This document shows positions 8,816 to 17,278 of a stretch of 33,897 nt of DNA, one piece after another. The notes under the pieces were generated by a model. The model saw only the letters and a program-made list of their open reading frames with translations. It had not been told where the DNA came from and did no database searches. How positions within the stretch are numbered: position 1 is the stretch's first letter; each line of letters opens with the position of its first letter. Where the stretch lies: positions 1-33,897 of the forward strand of contig JAILZP010000030.1 in NCBI GenBank assembly GCA_023512435.1. Direction: 5' to 3'. Made by a program: the position numbers and the translations under genes. This stretch comes from Peptococcaceae bacterium (GTDB lineage Bacteria; Bacillota; Desulfotomaculia; Desulfotomaculales; Desulfocucumaceae).

Positions 8816-9609
8816 TGATTCCTCACCTGATAAAAAAGATAAACAAAATAATACACGGCCGGGGCGGTAAACATCATGCTGTCGAAGCGGTCAAGGATTC
8901 CCCCGTGGCCGGGGATTATGCCGCCGGCATCCTTGATCCCCGCGGACCTCTTCAGGCTGGATTCGAAAAGGTCCCCCATCAGGCCGAAAACACCAACCAC
9001 CAGCCCCAAAAGAACCACCATCAAAAAGGAAGCCGACGGAAACAGGAGGTTTACCAGGGAAGCTCCCAGAACGCTCCCCGCCAGTCCTCCCAGAGCCCCC
9101 TCGACGGTCTTGCCGGGGCTCAGCCGGGGGGCCAGCTTTCTCCTGCCCAGCTTTTTCCCGGCAAAATATGCCGCCGTGTCCCCCGCCCAGGTTCCGGCCA
9201 GCATGATCAAAACCCAGGTCAGGCCCCCGTCCAGTGTCCTGATCAGGTAAAAATAAACAAACAACCCAACATAGAGGGTTCCGGCCAGGCCTGCGGCCAC
9301 ATCCACCGGCGCAACGGCCGGGTACCGGGCCACCCCCACCAGGAGCAGCAGGGCCACCGCCGGTGTCACGGCCAGGCCGAAAGATTCCATTCCGCCGCGG
9401 TATGCACCCGCCGAAAGGATCAGCACCCCGGCTGTCATCGCGGCCATGGACGGCCTTATATCCATCCTGGCAAACATTCTGTTCAGTTCAAACAGGGCCA
9501 GAACCATGATCAGCACGGTTAAGACAAAGTGCGCCCAGCCGCCGTACCAGACGGCCAGCAGCAGGAGGGGAACGCCCGCCGCGGCGCTCAAGACCCTTTT
9601 ATGCAACAA
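8812..9609 (-). CDS. cdsA: Phosphatidate cytidylyltransferase (CDP-diglyceride synthase)
   Basis: Integral membrane enzyme making CDP-diacylglycerol from phosphatidate and CTP, the branch point for phospholipids. The 265 residues form about eight membrane helices and end with the family signature, starting SSLKRSAGIKDAGG and continuing IPGHGGILDRFDS. The frame starts with two consecutive TTG codons (9609 and 9606); the first is 8 bases after GGTG. It lies 18 bases after uppS and overlaps the permease gene by 4 bases. Together with the glycosyltransferase at the operon's end it gives the operon a membrane-lipid theme. Confidence 0.96.
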   Translation of the reverse strand: MLHKRVLSAAAGVPLLLLAVWYGGWAHFVLTVLIMVLALFELNRMFARMDIRPSMAAMTAGVLILSAGAYRGGMESFGLAVTPAVALLLLVGVARYPAVAPVDVAAGLAGTLYVGLFVYFYLIRTLDGGLTWVLIMLAGTWAGDTAAYFAGKKLGRRKLAPRLSPGKTVEGALGGLAGSVLGASLVNLLFPSASFLMVVLLGLVVGVFGLMGDLFESSLKRSAGIKDAGGIIPGHGGILDRFDSMMFTAPAVYYFVYLFYQVRNQ

Positions 9610-9627
9610 AAGTGTTTCACCAGCCTG

Positions 9628-10419
9628 TCAGTTTAATCCCCCGAACCGGCGATGCCGCCTTTGAAAATCCACCAGCGCCTTGAGCAGGTGAACCCTCCTG
9701 AAATCGGGCCACATCACGTCGGTAAGCCAGAACTCGGTGTACGCCAGCTGCCACAACAGGAAGTTGCTCACCCGGTAGTCTCCCGAGGGGCGGATCAGCA
9801 GGTCCGGGTCCGGCTGCCCGGCGGTGTACAGGTGCCGGGAAATAACCTCCTGGTTAATGTCATCCGGAGACAGCTCATTTCCGGCCACCTTGACGGCAAT
9901 TGCCCTGACCGCCTCCACCAGCTCGGTCCGCCCGCCGTAATTAAGGGCGATGTTCAGAACCAGGCCGGTGCAGTTTTTCGTCCTTTCGTGGGCAACGGCC
10001 ACCGCCCTGCGGGCGTGGGCCGGAAGTTCGTCTATTTTTCCTATGGCCCTCACCCTGACGTTGTTCCGGCAAAGTTCATCTATTTCTTTGTGCAGGTACT
10101 CCACCAGCAAATTCATCAATACGTCGATCTCTTCCTGGGGCCGCTTCCAGTTTTCAGTTGAAAAGGCGTACACGGTCAGGACCTGCAGCCCTATTTCGGA
10201 ACTGACCCTGACCACGTCCCGCAGCGATTCCACGCCCGCCCGGTGTCCGTAAGCCCTGGGCATGCCCCTGCGCAGGGCCCACCTGCCGTTTCCGTCCATT
10301 ATCACGGCCACATGACGGGGAATCCGGGAGGGGTCAAGCCTGGCCTTCAGGACTTCTTCATTTTCTTCCGCTTCCCTTTCCGGGGACCTGCGCATAAAAT
10401 TTACAATACTCTTTATCAC
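9628..10419 (-). CDS. uppS: Undecaprenyl diphosphate synthase (cis-prenyltransferase)
   Basis: Builds the C55 carrier lipid for cell-wall synthesis by adding isopentenyl units to farnesyl diphosphate. The catalytic motif MDGNGRWA (Asp42) and the C-terminal RPSGDYRVSNFLLWQ region followed by AYTEFW are clear. The SGE usually found in the latter motif is SGD here, a conservative change; the second conserved acidic residue (in AYTE) is intact. The start is taken as GTG at 10419, about 8 bases after GGGGGT; ATG at 10395 would remove eight residues ahead of the conserved part. It heads the lipid/isoprenoid operon downstream of a terminator and a candidate promoter. Confidence 0.95.
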   Translation of the reverse strand: MIKSIVNFMRRSPEREAEENEEVLKARLDPSRIPRHVAVIMDGNGRWALRRGMPRAYGHRAGVESLRDVVRVSSEIGLQVLTVYAFSTENWKRPQEEIDVLMNLLVEYLHKEIDELCRNNVRVRAIGKIDELPAHARRAVAVAHERTKNCTGLVLNIALNYGGRTELVEAVRAIAVKVAGNELSPDDINQEVISRHLYTAGQPDPDLLIRPSGDYRVSNFLLWQLAYTEFWLTDVMWPDFRRVHLLKALVDFQRRHRRFGGLN

Positions 10420-10434
10420 CGGGCCAAACCCCCA

Positions 10435-10464
10435 ATTCAGAAGTCAGAATGCAGGAGTCAGAAT
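10435..10464. repeat. Heptad array, family A
   Basis: Four 7-base units (ATTCAGA, AGTCAGA, ATGCAGG, AGTCAGA) plus AT lie just upstream of the uppS start, within the leader of its transcript. With the opposite-orientation array at 10594-10635 it flanks an AT-rich 130-base stretch that contains the candidate uppS promoter. Confidence 0.8.
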
Positions 10465-10531
10465 AAAAAACCCGTCCATCTTGATAAATTTAATTTATAA
10501 GTTCCGACTTATGACTTTCGCATACACAATC

Positions 10532-10565
10532 ATTATATTATAAAAAAACTCCTGTTAGGAATCGA
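10532..10565 (-). promoter_or_regulatory. Candidate promoter for the uppS operon
   Basis: Two overlapping perfect TATAAT boxes (10542-10537 and 10537-10532, minus strand) lie in an AT-rich stretch about 115 bases from uppS. The matching -35 elements are poor (TCGATT at 10565-10560 for the first), so the call rests on the -10 boxes and on position downstream of the ferredoxin terminator. Confidence 0.4.
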
Positions 10566-10593
10566 GAATTTTGTCCTCCCCGGCCCCCGGCCT

Positions 10594-10635
10594 GCAATTC
10601 ATTCTGACTGCTGAATTCTGACTTCTGTCTGATAC
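10594..10635. repeat. Heptad array, family A, opposite orientation
   Basis: Units GCAATTC, ATTCTGA, CTGCTGA, ATTCTGA, CTTCTGT and CTGATAC run without phase break. The array begins directly after the ferredoxin terminator hairpin (in the direction of transcription). Confidence 0.8.
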
Positions 10636-10637
10636 AA

Positions 10638-10665
10638 GAAACCCCCTCCGGAAGCGGGGGGGATT
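10638..10665 (-). terminator. Terminator after the rpsB-to-ferredoxin operon
   Basis: A GC-rich hairpin with C-run and G-run arms (10641-10645 with 10656-10662) and an inner CCG/CGG pairing ends in TTTCTTG on the minus strand, eight bases or so after the ferredoxin stop. It is a plausible intrinsic terminator, though the T-tract is short. Confidence 0.65.
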
Positions 10666-10672
10666 TGTTACA

Positions 10673-10840
10673 TTATTCTTCAACAATGGCTCCGGTGGGA
10701 CAGGAATCGATGCATGTGCCGCAGTTCTCGCATTTTTCGGGGTCGATCCTGTAGGTTTCTCCCTCGATAATCGCCTCGTTGGGGCAGGACTCCATACAGG
10801 TCCCACAGGCCAGGCATTCCTCGGTAATGCGGTAGGCCAT
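10673..10840 (-). CDS. 2[4Fe-4S] clostridial-type ferredoxin
   Basis: A 55-residue electron carrier. The eight cysteines form two standard clusters: Cys9, 12, 15 with Cys47 and Cys37, 40, 43 with Cys19, each in C-x2-C-x2-C-x3-C-P. The sequence begins MAYRITEECLACGTC and ends GAIVEE, with the internal twofold repeat typical of the family. The ATG at 10840 is preceded by GAGGAGGTG with 9 bases of spacing, a very strong ribosome site. It closes the rpsB operon, 19 bases after a small ORF, and is followed by a terminator. A ferredoxin here could supply electrons to the iron-sulfur isoprenoid enzyme IspG encoded further down, but that is inference. Confidence 0.96.
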   Translation of the reverse strand: MAYRITEECLACGTCMESCPNEAIIEGETYRIDPEKCENCGTCIDSCPTGAIVEE

Positions 10841-10859
10841 GCTTTTTTACACCTCCTCT

Positions 10860-11069
10860 CTACTTTTCACTTTTCATTTCCCTGACAACGGTGACAAGAG
10901 CGGTGTTTCCCCGGACCTGAAGGCGGACGACCCTCTCCTGCCCGCCGGCCTCCGGACACCGGGGCGGGCCGGTTCGCCGCAATTCCACCTGCAATCCGGC
11001 CTCCTCCAGAATCCGCGCTGCCTCGCCGGGGGCAACCGCCAGTATTTCCCTTTCCAGGAGGCCGCTCAA
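10860..11069 (-). CDS. Small protein of unknown function between frr and ferredoxin
   Basis: A 69-residue frame beginning at TTG 11069, which overlaps the frr stop as TTGA, and ending 19 bases before the ferredoxin. The product is acidic and basic in turn, with an N-terminal helix-like part ([23 protein letters not shown]) and a strand-rich C-terminal part ([20 protein letters not shown]). The pattern of helix, strand and G-x-ERVVR resembles a single PASTA-like alpha/beta fold, but this is only an impression. An AAGGAG is present about 11 bases upstream. Its tight packing between two real genes supports expression; no recognised family. Confidence 0.6.
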   Translation of the reverse strand: MSGLLEREILAVAPGEAARILEEAGLQVELRRTGPPRCPEAGGQERVVRLQVRGNTALVTVVREMKSEK

Positions 11070-11623
11070 ACCTGCATGATCTCCTTTTCTTTATTGGCGG
11101 TGATCTGGTCGATCTCTTTTATATATTTATCCGTCAGCTTCTGCACCTCTTCCTGGGAGCGGCGCAGTTCGTCCTCGGTCAGTTCGCCCTTCTTTTCCAT
11201 GGCCTTGAGGGCCTCGTTGGCGTCCCGGCGTACATTGCGGACGGCCACCCTGCCATCCTCGGCCTTTTTCTTGATCACCTTCACCAGCTCCTGCCGCCTT
11301 TCCTGGGTAAGCTGCGGAATGGCCAGGCGGATTACCGTTCCATCGCTGGCGGGGTTTATCCCCAGGTCCGATTTCATAATGGCCCGCTCAATCTCGGGGA
11401 TGGTTGATTTGTCCCACGGCTGGATGACCAGAAGCCTCGCCTCCGGCGCCGAGATGTTGGCCATCTGGGTTACCGGGGTCGGTGTGCCGTAGTAGTTCAC
11501 CATGACCTTGTCCAGAAGGGCCGGGGTGGCCCGGCCGGCCCTCAGGGAAGCGTACTCCTTTTTTACCACTTCCACGGTTTTCTTCATGCTGGCTTCCGCT
11601 TCAGCGATAATCTCCTTAGCCAA
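11066..11623 (-). CDS. frr: Ribosome recycling factor
   Basis: With EF-G it splits the post-termination ribosome. The 185 residues show the three-helix-bundle sequence of the family: [26 protein letters not shown] at the start, the small domain with [20 protein letters not shown], then [23 protein letters not shown] and the terminal helix. The start is TTG at 11623, which overlaps the pyrH end by 8 bases and lies 6 bases after GGGGGTG. The order rpsB-tsf-pyrH-frr is nearly universal in bacteria. Confidence 0.97.
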   Translation of the reverse strand: MAKEIIAEAEASMKKTVEVVKKEYASLRAGRATPALLDKVMVNYYGTPTPVTQMANISAPEARLLVIQPWDKSTIPEIERAIMKSDLGINPASDGTVIRLAIPQLTQERRQELVKVIKKKAEDGRVAVRNVRRDANEALKAMEKKGELTEDELRRSQEEVQKLTDKYIKEIDQITANKEKEIMQV

Positions 11624-12344
11624 TCAATTCACCCCCAATGTATGTTCCCACGGTTTCCCCCAAAATCGCCTTCAGGATATTTCCCCTGTCGTTGAGGTTA
11701 AAGACGATCAGGGGAATTTTATTATCCATGCACAGTGAAGTGGCCGTTGCGTCCATCACCGCCAGCCCCTTGTTCAGCAAATCGATGTAGGTCAGCCGGT
11801 CGTACTTCCTGGCGTTGTTGTTTTTCAGCGGGTCGCTGTCATAAACCCCGTTCACCCGCTTGGCCATCAGGATAACCTCGGCCTCTATCTCGGCCGCCCG
11901 CAGGGCGGCAGTGGTGTCGGTGGAAAAATAAGGGTTTCCGGTGCCGGCGGCAAAGATGACCACCCTCCCCTTTTCCATGTGCCGGATGGCCCTGCGCCTG
12001 ATGTAAGGTTCGGCCACCGCCCTCATTTCAATGGCGGTCTGAACCCTGGAGTCCACCCCTAGTTTCTCAAGTCCGTCCTGGAGGGCCAGGGAGTTGATCA
12101 CCGTGGCCAGCATGCCCATGTAATCGGCCGTGGCCCTGTCCATGCCCTTTGCGCTCCCGGCCACCCCCCGCCAGATATTGCCGCCCCCCACCACGATGGC
12201 CATCTGGACGCCGAGCTTGGAGACTTCCCCAATCTGGCTGGAAATGGAGTCCAGCACCTCATGGTCGATGCCGTAGCCCAGGTTTCCGGCCAGGGCCTCC
12301 CCGCTCAACTTCAGTACCACCCGGCGGTATTTGGGAGTACTCAT
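11616..12344 (-). CDS. pyrH: Uridylate kinase
   Basis: Phosphorylates UMP to UDP; bacterial hexameric enzyme of the amino-acid-kinase fold, normally activated by GTP and inhibited by UTP. Motifs seen in the 242 residues are KLSGEAL near the start, [10 protein letters not shown], the acceptor region [19 protein letters not shown], and the ATP-site loop with VYDSDP. The ATG at 12344 follows GGGAGGG with 7 bases of spacing. The 3' end overlaps frr by 8 bases. Confidence 0.97.
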   Translation of the reverse strand: MSTPKYRRVVLKLSGEALAGNLGYGIDHEVLDSISSQIGEVSKLGVQMAIVVGGGNIWRGVAGSAKGMDRATADYMGMLATVINSLALQDGLEKLGVDSRVQTAIEMRAVAEPYIRRRAIRHMEKGRVVIFAAGTGNPYFSTDTTAALRAAEIEAEVILMAKRVNGVYDSDPLKNNNARKYDRLTYIDLLNKGLAVMDATATSLCMDNKIPLIVFNLNDRGNILKAILGETVGTYIGGELIG

Positions 12345-12428
12345 CCGAAAACCCTCCCGTTCATGTCACTATTCTACAGTTGAAAAATATTCCCTTCCCG
12401 CGGAGAACACTTTATTGCATACAATCTC

Positions 12429-13082
12429 TCAACCCTTGACGGCGGCGGCCACTTCGGCGGCAAAATCGTCCTGCCTCTTCTGCAGGCCCTCACCCAGTTC
12501 GTACCGGACAAACCTGCGCACCGAGATGTTTTCCCCGATTTTGGCGATGCTCCCGGTGATCAGCTGGCCCACGGTGATATCCGGGTCCTTGATGAAGGGC
12601 TGCTCCAGCAGGCAGACCTCTTTGTAAAATTTCTCGATCCTTCCCTCCACCATTTTTTGGATTATTTTCTCGGGCTTGCCCTCGTTGGCAGCCTGGGCGG
12701 CAAGGATTTCCTTCTCCTTGGCGACTACTTCCGCCGGCACATCCTCCCGTCGCACGTACTCCGGCCTGGAGGCCGCAATCTGCATGGCGATGTCCCTGAC
12801 CAGGGTCCTGAATTCGTCGGTTTTGGCCACAAAATCGGTTTCGCAGTTGACCTCCACCAGCACCCCGATCCTCCCGCCGCCGTGGATGTAGGACTCCACC
12901 AGGCCCTCGGCGGTGATCCTGCCCGCCTTCTTGGCGGCGGCCGCAAGGCCTTTCTCCCTCAGGTAATCTATGGCCTTTTCCAGGTTTCCATCGGTCTCGG
13001 ACAGGGCCTTCTTGCAGTCCATCATTCCGGCCCCGGTCCTTTCGCGGAGTTCTTTCACCAGCGCCGCGCTGATTTCCGCCAT
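12429..13082 (-). CDS. tsf: Translation elongation factor Ts
   Basis: Nucleotide-exchange factor for EF-Tu. The 217 residues start [27 protein letters not shown], the highly conserved N-terminal domain, followed by the TDFVAKT exchange motif. A frame extension to 13118 exists, but the ATG at 13082 is 9 bases from GGGGG and starts exactly at the conserved sequence. The protein is of the shorter type: E. coli EF-Ts is about 283 residues, so much of the second core subdomain is reduced. It is separated from rpsB by 324 bases with a strong hairpin and three repeat arrays. Confidence 0.97.
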   Translation of the reverse strand: MAEISAALVKELRERTGAGMMDCKKALSETDGNLEKAIDYLREKGLAAAAKKAGRITAEGLVESYIHGGGRIGVLVEVNCETDFVAKTDEFRTLVRDIAMQIAASRPEYVRREDVPAEVVAKEKEILAAQAANEGKPEKIIQKMVEGRIEKFYKEVCLLEQPFIKDPDITVGQLITGSIAKIGENISVRRFVRYELGEGLQKRQDDFAAEVAAAVKG

Positions 13083-13231
13083 AAACCCGTTCCCCCTTAT
13101 TCCATAAAAATTAAGCAAAATGTTCCGGGTTGCCTCCCGTTATGTATTATCACCCAATTCAGCACCGGCCAAACAAAGCCGTCCGGCGGCCGGCCCGGTC
13201 TAACCCGGCCCCCCGGACGGCCGCCTTTATT

Positions 13232-13253
13232 CCGACGTCCGACGTCCGACGAC
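13232..13253. repeat. Heptad array, family B
   Basis: Units CCGACGT, CCGACGT and CCGACGA are contiguous at 13232-13252. The array is the inverted partner of the array at 13278-13312, separated by about 25 bases. Confidence 0.8.
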
Positions 13254-13277
13254 CAAAAAAGGCAGGGGCACTTTTCA

Positions 13278-13312
13278 GTCGCCGGTCGTCTGTCTTCAGC
13301 CGCAAGTCCTTC
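13278..13312. repeat. Heptad array, family B, opposite orientation
   Basis: Five units: GTCGCCG, GTCGTCT, GTCTTCA, GCCGCAA, GTCCTTC. The first three match the 26289-26316 array closely (GTCGTCT, GTCGTCG). Confidence 0.75.
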
Positions 13313-13340
13313 GACATTTGACCGGAGGTCAAATCCCTTT

Positions 13341-13368
13341 GACCGACGTCCGGCGACCCGCGACTGGA
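13341..13368. repeat. Heptad array, family B
   Basis: Four degenerate units: GACCGAC, GTCCGGC, GACCCGC, GACTGGA, about 40 bases beyond the rpsB stop. Confidence 0.65.
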
Positions 13369-13406
13369 CGGCCACTGAGGCGCCCCCACCTGGCAAATCA
13401 CGTCCA

Positions 13407-14126
13407 CTACATACCGGCTATCTGTTCTCCCTGTTCCATCGGCTCTCCCTGTCTGCCTTCCAGCACGGCGTCGGCCATTTTGGCGGTTAAAAGCTTGACC
13501 GCCCTGATGGCGTCATCGTTGCCCGGTATGACGTAGTCCACCTCGTCGGGATCACAGTTGGTATCCACTATTGCCACAATGGGAATGCCCAGCTTGCGGG
13601 CTTCCGCCACGGCAATCCTTTCTTTGCGGGGATCGATTACAAAAAGCGCTCCGGGAAGGCGGCGCATTTCCTTGATCCCGCCCAGGAACTTGGTCAGCCG
13701 TTCCTTTTCGTGCATCAGTTCGGCCACTTCTTTTTTGGGCAGGAGGTTCATCCTGCCGTCGGCCTCCATCTTCTCCAGTTCGTGCAGCCGGTCAATACGG
13801 CGGCGAATGGTCTGGAAGTTGGTCAGCATTCCGCCCAGCCAGCGCTGGTTGACGTAGAACATCCCGCACCTTTCGGCCTCTTCCCTGACCGCTTCCTGGG
13901 CCTGCTTCTTGGTGCCCACAAAAAGCATGGTCTCACCGTTTGCCGACAGGGACTTCACGAATTCATAGGCCTCTTCGACCTTGCGCACGGTTTTCTGAAG
14001 GTCTATGATATAGATGCCGTTGCGGTCCGTAAATATATAAGGGGCCATCTTGGGGTTCCACCTTCTGGTCTGGTGGCCGAAGTGAACCCCCGCCTCCAGG
14101 AGTTGCTTCATTGAAATAACAGCCAT
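13407..14126 (-). CDS. rpsB: 30S ribosomal protein S2
   Basis: Structural protein of the small ribosomal subunit. The 239 residues carry the family signatures: [24 protein letters not shown] near the start, [16 protein letters not shown], and the second signature [33 protein letters not shown]. The ATG at 14126 has a near-perfect AAGGAGGTG ribosome site 4 bases upstream. It heads the rpsB-tsf-pyrH-frr-ferredoxin unit behind a clear promoter and a leader of about 175 bases that can pair with this ribosome site. Confidence 0.98.
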   Translation of the reverse strand: MAVISMKQLLEAGVHFGHQTRRWNPKMAPYIFTDRNGIYIIDLQKTVRKVEEAYEFVKSLSANGETMLFVGTKKQAQEAVREEAERCGMFYVNQRWLGGMLTNFQTIRRRIDRLHELEKMEADGRMNLLPKKEVAELMHEKERLTKFLGGIKEMRRLPGALFVIDPRKERIAVAEARKLGIPIVAIVDTNCDPDEVDYVIPGNDDAIRAVKLLTAKMADAVLEGRQGEPMEQGEQIAGM

Positions 14127-14486
14127 GGTACACCTCCTTCCCGCGTGGTTTTGATACCTCCGCCGCCGTCATCTCCGGCAAAGCCCCGTCAATTGGGGAC
14201 ATTCCCCCGTCCACCCCACATTCTGCTCAAGAAGAGGAGGTGTGTCCCCTTTCCTTAGAGGCACCCTTGCCCGGAATCCGGCGGCGTGTGTAGTTTGCGC
14301 CAGGATGTATTCTAACACAAAGATATGTCATTTGGCAAGGTTTCCAGGCCGCCGATTAATTTTTAATACAGTTGTTTAAAAACTTTTTGTGGTCAGCCTC
14401 AGAAGGGGGTTGATATGAACAATTCCAGCCGCGATAAGCAAAAGGCCACGGTACCAGCCGTGGCCTTGCCTGTATTCTCCTGAAGC
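14127..14486 (-). promoter_or_regulatory. codY-rpsB intergenic region: rpsB promoter and leader
   Basis: These 360 bases hold no gene. After the codY terminator (14435-14467) there is a sigma-A-type promoter: -35 TTGCCA at 14338-14333, 18 bases, -10 TAGAAT at 14314-14309, so transcription should begin near 14302. The leader contains, on the minus strand, ACACCTCCT at 14243-14235, exactly complementary over 9 bases to the rpsB ribosome site AGGAGGTGT at 14138-14130. A GGGGAC/GTCCCC inverted repeat (14195-14200 and 14244-14249) lies beside it. Pairing would hide the ribosome site, a possible basis for feedback by S2. Confidence 0.6.
14435..14467 (-). terminator. Terminator after codY
   Basis: A perfect 10-bp stem (14442-14451 with 14458-14467, AAGGCCACGG and its complement) with a 6-base loop is followed on the minus strand by TTTGCTT. 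It lies about 20 bases beyond the codY stop and closes the topA-to-codY operon. Confidence 0.85.
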
Positions 14487-15272
14487 TTAGTGCTGCTTCA
14501 TCCTTTCCAGTTCCTCCAGCAGCCTGTCGTTCAGCACCCTGATGTAGGTGCCCTTCATGCCCAGGGACTTCGACTCGATAACCCCGGCGCTCTCGAACTT
14601 GCGCAGGGCGTTTACGATGACGCTCCTGGTGATGCCCACCCGGTCGGCTATCTTGCTGGCCACCAGCAGGCCCTCGTCGCCGTCCAGCTGTTTGAAAATG
14701 TGGTGCACGGCGTCAAGCTCCGAGTACGACAGGGTCCCCAGGGCTATTTGCACCGCGGCCCGCTTGCGGGCCTCCTCCTCCATGCGCCCGGCCCTGGCCC
14801 TCAGTATTTCCATGCCCACCACCGTGGCCCCGTACTCGGCCAGGATCAGGTCCTCATCGGTAAAGTGCTTGTCGAACTTGGCCAGCACCAGGGTGCCCAG
14901 GCGGGAGCCGGCGCCCACGATGGGCACCACCGTGGTGATCTTGTTGTTGAACTTGCACTTCTTATCGTGACTGAATACACAAACGTTGACAGTCTGACAA
15001 AAGTTGGCATTGGTTTCATTCATGCGCATGAGCCCTTCGTTGAAATCCTCGGGGAACCCTTCCGGGGACTCCACTATGTCCCTCATGATCTCGCAGGTGA
15101 ACCCCTTCAGGTACTGGTAACCCAGGGTTTTCCCCCGCCGGTCCAGGATGTATACGCTGCAGCCGATGTTCTCGCTCAGGATGGCCGCGATTTCCTTGTA
15201 GTCCACCGGGTACCCGGCCGATTTCTGAAGCAGCCTGTTAATGGAACGCGTCTTATCCAGTAAGGCTCTCAA
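14487..15272 (-). CDS. codY: GTP- and branched-chain-amino-acid-sensing repressor CodY
   Basis: Global regulator of low-GC Gram-positives that represses nitrogen and stationary-phase genes when GTP and isoleucine/valine/leucine are plentiful. The 261 residues match the family along their length: [17 protein letters not shown] at the start, a GAF ligand domain to about 155 (with [18 protein letters not shown]), a linker helix, and the winged-helix DNA-binding domain ([20 protein letters not shown] followed by [12 protein letters not shown]). The start is TTG at 15272, 8 bases after GGGAG. It follows hslU by 17 bases, the order known from B. subtilis (codV-clpQ-clpY-codY). Confidence 0.97.
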   Translation of the reverse strand: MRALLDKTRSINRLLQKSAGYPVDYKEIAAILSENIGCSVYILDRRGKTLGYQYLKGFTCEIMRDIVESPEGFPEDFNEGLMRMNETNANFCQTVNVCVFSHDKKCKFNNKITTVVPIVGAGSRLGTLVLAKFDKHFTDEDLILAEYGATVVGMEILRARAGRMEEEARKRAAVQIALGTLSYSELDAVHHIFKQLDGDEGLLVASKIADRVGITRSVIVNALRKFESAGVIESKSLGMKGTYIRVLNDRLLEELERMKQH

Positions 15273-15289
15273 TTCTCCAGCTCCCTTCC

Positions 15290-16690
15290 TTACAGTATAT
15301 ACCGGCTCAAGTCCTCGTTCTTCGCCACTTCGTTGAGCTTACTGACAACATAGGCCTGATCGATAACAATTTTTTTATTTTCCATCAAAGGCGCATCAAA
15401 AGAAAGATCTTCCAGCAGCTTCTCCATAATGGTGTGAAGCCGCCTGGCGCCTATGTTTTCGGTCTGCCCATTTACAGTATAAGCTATTTTTGCGATTTCG
15501 ACAAGGGAATTTTGTGAAAATTCCACATTCAGTCCCTCGGTGGCTAACAGCGCGGTATATTGCTTGATCAGGGAGTTCTGGGGCTCTGTCAAAATTTGAA
15601 GAAAATCCTCCTCGCTGAGGCTGTCCAGTTCCACCCTGATGGGAAAGCGGCCCTGCAGCTCGGGAATGAGATCGGAAGGTTTGGTCATATGGAAGGCGCC
15701 GGCGGCGATAAAAAGGATGTGATCGGTCTTCACCGGCCCGTACTTGGTGACCACGGTGGAACCTTCCACGATGGGGAGAATATCCCGCTGCACCCCCCCC
15801 CTGGACACATCGGGCCCGGCTATTCCCTCTCTCACGGCGATTTTGTCTATCTCGTCCAGGAAGATTATACCGCTTTCTTCGGCCCTCCTGACCGCCTCCG
15901 AGGTAACTTCGTCCATGTCGATCAGCTTTTGGGCCTCCTGCTGGACCAGTATTTTGCGGGCTTCGGAGACGGTAACCCTTCTTTTTTTCTTTTTCTTGGG
16001 AAACAGGTTGCCCAGCATGTCCTGGATGTTGATGCCCATTTCCTCCGCGCCGGACCCGGTGAATATCTCCAGCATGGGAGTGGAGCTTTCCTCCACCTCT
16101 ATTTCTATAATTTCATTTTCCAGCTCGCCCCGGGCCAGTTTCTCCCGCAGGCTCTCCCTTTCGAATTCCACCCGGCGGGAAATCTGGTCATGTTCCCGGG
16201 AGACCTCCGGGTCCTGCTGCCTGGCCCCCCCGAAAATCAGCTCCAGGGGATTCTTCAAAGGGGTATCATGCCTGGGAAGCGGGGCCAGCATTTCCACGAT
16301 CCTTTCGTCGGCCATTTTTTTGGCCTTCTCTTCCACCTTGGCCATTTTCTCCGACCGCACCATCCTGACGGAGGTTTCCACCAGGTCCCGCACCATGCTT
16401 TCCACGTCGCGCCCGACGTAACCCACCTCGGTGAACTTGGTGGCCTCCACCTTGACAAAGGGGGCCTTCACCAGTTTTGCCAGGCGGCGGGCTATCTCGG
16501 TTTTCCCGACTCCCGTGGGGCCGATCATGAGAATATTTTTCGGCATCACCTCGTCCCTCAGGTCGGAAGGCAGCTTGGTCCTGCGGTAACGGTTCCTCAG
16601 GGCGATGGCCACCGCCTTCTTGGCCTTTTTCTGCCCCACGATGTATTTGTCCAGTTCCGCCACTATCTCATGGGGGGTAAGGTTTTCCAT
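15290..16690 (-). CDS. hslU: ATP-dependent protease ATPase subunit HslU (ClpY)
   Basis: AAA+ unfoldase that feeds proteins to HslV. The 466 residues contain Walker A GPTGVGKT (57-64), the pore motif region [10 protein letters not shown], an inserted I-domain with a KKKKKRR patch, Walker [11 protein letters not shown] and the sensor region [12 protein letters not shown]. The C-terminus EDLSRYIL is the tail that docks into HslV. The frame extends 25 codons further upstream, but homology begins at [13 protein letters not shown] at 16690 is 11 bases from AGGAGG and GTG at 16696 is 5 bases from it; either is possible. It lies 32 bases after hslV. Confidence 0.97.
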   Translation of the reverse strand: MENLTPHEIVAELDKYIVGQKKAKKAVAIALRNRYRRTKLPSDLRDEVMPKNILMIGPTGVGKTEIARRLAKLVKAPFVKVEATKFTEVGYVGRDVESMVRDLVETSVRMVRSEKMAKVEEKAKKMADERIVEMLAPLPRHDTPLKNPLELIFGGARQQDPEVSREHDQISRRVEFERESLREKLARGELENEIIEIEVEESSTPMLEIFTGSGAEEMGINIQDMLGNLFPKKKKKRRVTVSEARKILVQQEAQKLIDMDEVTSEAVRRAEESGIIFLDEIDKIAVREGIAGPDVSRGGVQRDILPIVEGSTVVTKYGPVKTDHILFIAAGAFHMTKPSDLIPELQGRFPIRVELDSLSEEDFLQILTEPQNSLIKQYTALLATEGLNVEFSQNSLVEIAKIAYTVNGQTENIGARRLHTIMEKLLEDLSFDAPLMENKKIVIDQAYVVSKLNEVAKNEDLSRYIL

Positions 16691-16722
16691 GATCACAAAG
16701 ACCTCCTGACTGCCTTTATAAT

Positions 16723-17253
16723 TTATAGTTCTTCCACCGTTATCTCGTTGTTGGTGTATACGCAAATCTCCGCGGCAATGCCCAGGGCCCGGGCGGCTAT
16801 TTCCGCCGCCCCCAGGCCGGTGTGCCTGGCCAGCGCCCTGGCGGCCGCCAGTGCGTACGCCCCGCCGGACCCGACGGCCACGATGCCGTCGTCCGGCTCA
16901 ATAACCTCCCCGCCCCCGGAGATGACCAGCAGGTATTGCCTGTCGGCCACCACCAGGAGGGCTTCCAGGCGCCTCAGAACCCTGTCCATGCGCCAGTCCT
17001 TGGCCAGTTCAACGGCTGCCCGCTGCAGGTTGCCCCGGTATGCCTCCAGTTTTCCTTCAAACTTCTCAAACAGGGTGAAGGCGTCGGCCACCGACCCGGC
17101 AAAGCCGGCCAGCACAGCGTTGTTGTTCAGCCGGCGGATTTTCCTGGCCCTGTGTTTCAGGACCGTGTTCTGGCCGAAGGTGACCTGCCCGTCCCCGGCC
17201 ATGGCCACCGACCCGTCCTTTTTGACGGCCACGATGGTGGTTGAATGAAACAT
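16723..17253 (-). CDS. hslV: ATP-dependent protease peptidase subunit HslV (ClpQ)
   Basis: Proteasome-like N-terminal-nucleophile peptidase that forms a double hexamer with HslU. The 176 residues include [33 protein letters not shown] and [20 protein letters not shown]. The mature catalytic threonine usually follows the initiator Met directly, but here the chain begins [10 protein letters not shown], so the TT pair is preceded by four residues. B. subtilis ClpQ (CodW) also has a short extension before its TT. The ATG at 17253 has AAAGGA 9 bases upstream, so the extension looks genuine. How the N-terminus is processed is not evident from the sequence. Confidence 0.97.
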   Translation of the reverse strand: MFHSTTIVAVKKDGSVAMAGDGQVTFGQNTVLKHRARKIRRLNNNAVLAGFAGSVADAFTLFEKFEGKLEAYRGNLQRAAVELAKDWRMDRVLRRLEALLVVADRQYLLVISGGGEVIEPDDGIVAVGSGGAYALAAARALARHTGLGAAEIAARALGIAAEICVYTNNEITVEEL

Positions 17254-17278
17254 TCTCTCCTATCCTTTCCTGTACTGT

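Larger units (their letters stand above)
13083..13406 (-). other. rpsB-tsf intergenic region with large hairpin and arrays
   Basis: No gene was found in these 324 bases. Minus-strand transcription meets, in order, three 7-base-periodic arrays, a small palindrome at 13317-13333 (TTTGACC, three bases, GGTCAAA), and a 44-base GC-rich hairpin at 13178-13221. That hairpin has a perfect 9-bp outer stem (13178-13186 with 13213-13221) and an inner 6-bp stem (13188-13193 with 13205-13210), followed on the minus strand by TTTGTTT. It could act as a partial terminator that lowers tsf relative to rpsB, or as a processing site. No convincing tsf promoter was seen. Confidence 0.6.

Noticed and set aside
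10555..10806. Minus-strand open frame overlapping the ferredoxin
   Set aside because: It is in a different frame from the eight-cysteine ferredoxin, crosses the terminator, and has no ribosome site.
13083..13118. Upstream extension of tsf
   Set aside because: The conserved EF-Ts start [19 protein letters not shown] and its ribosome site place initiation at 13082.
15560..17248. Plus-strand open frame of more than 500 codons opposite hslU and hslV
   Set aside because: It runs antisense across two clear genes and their intergenic gap, with low-complexity composition and no motif. It is a codon-bias shadow.
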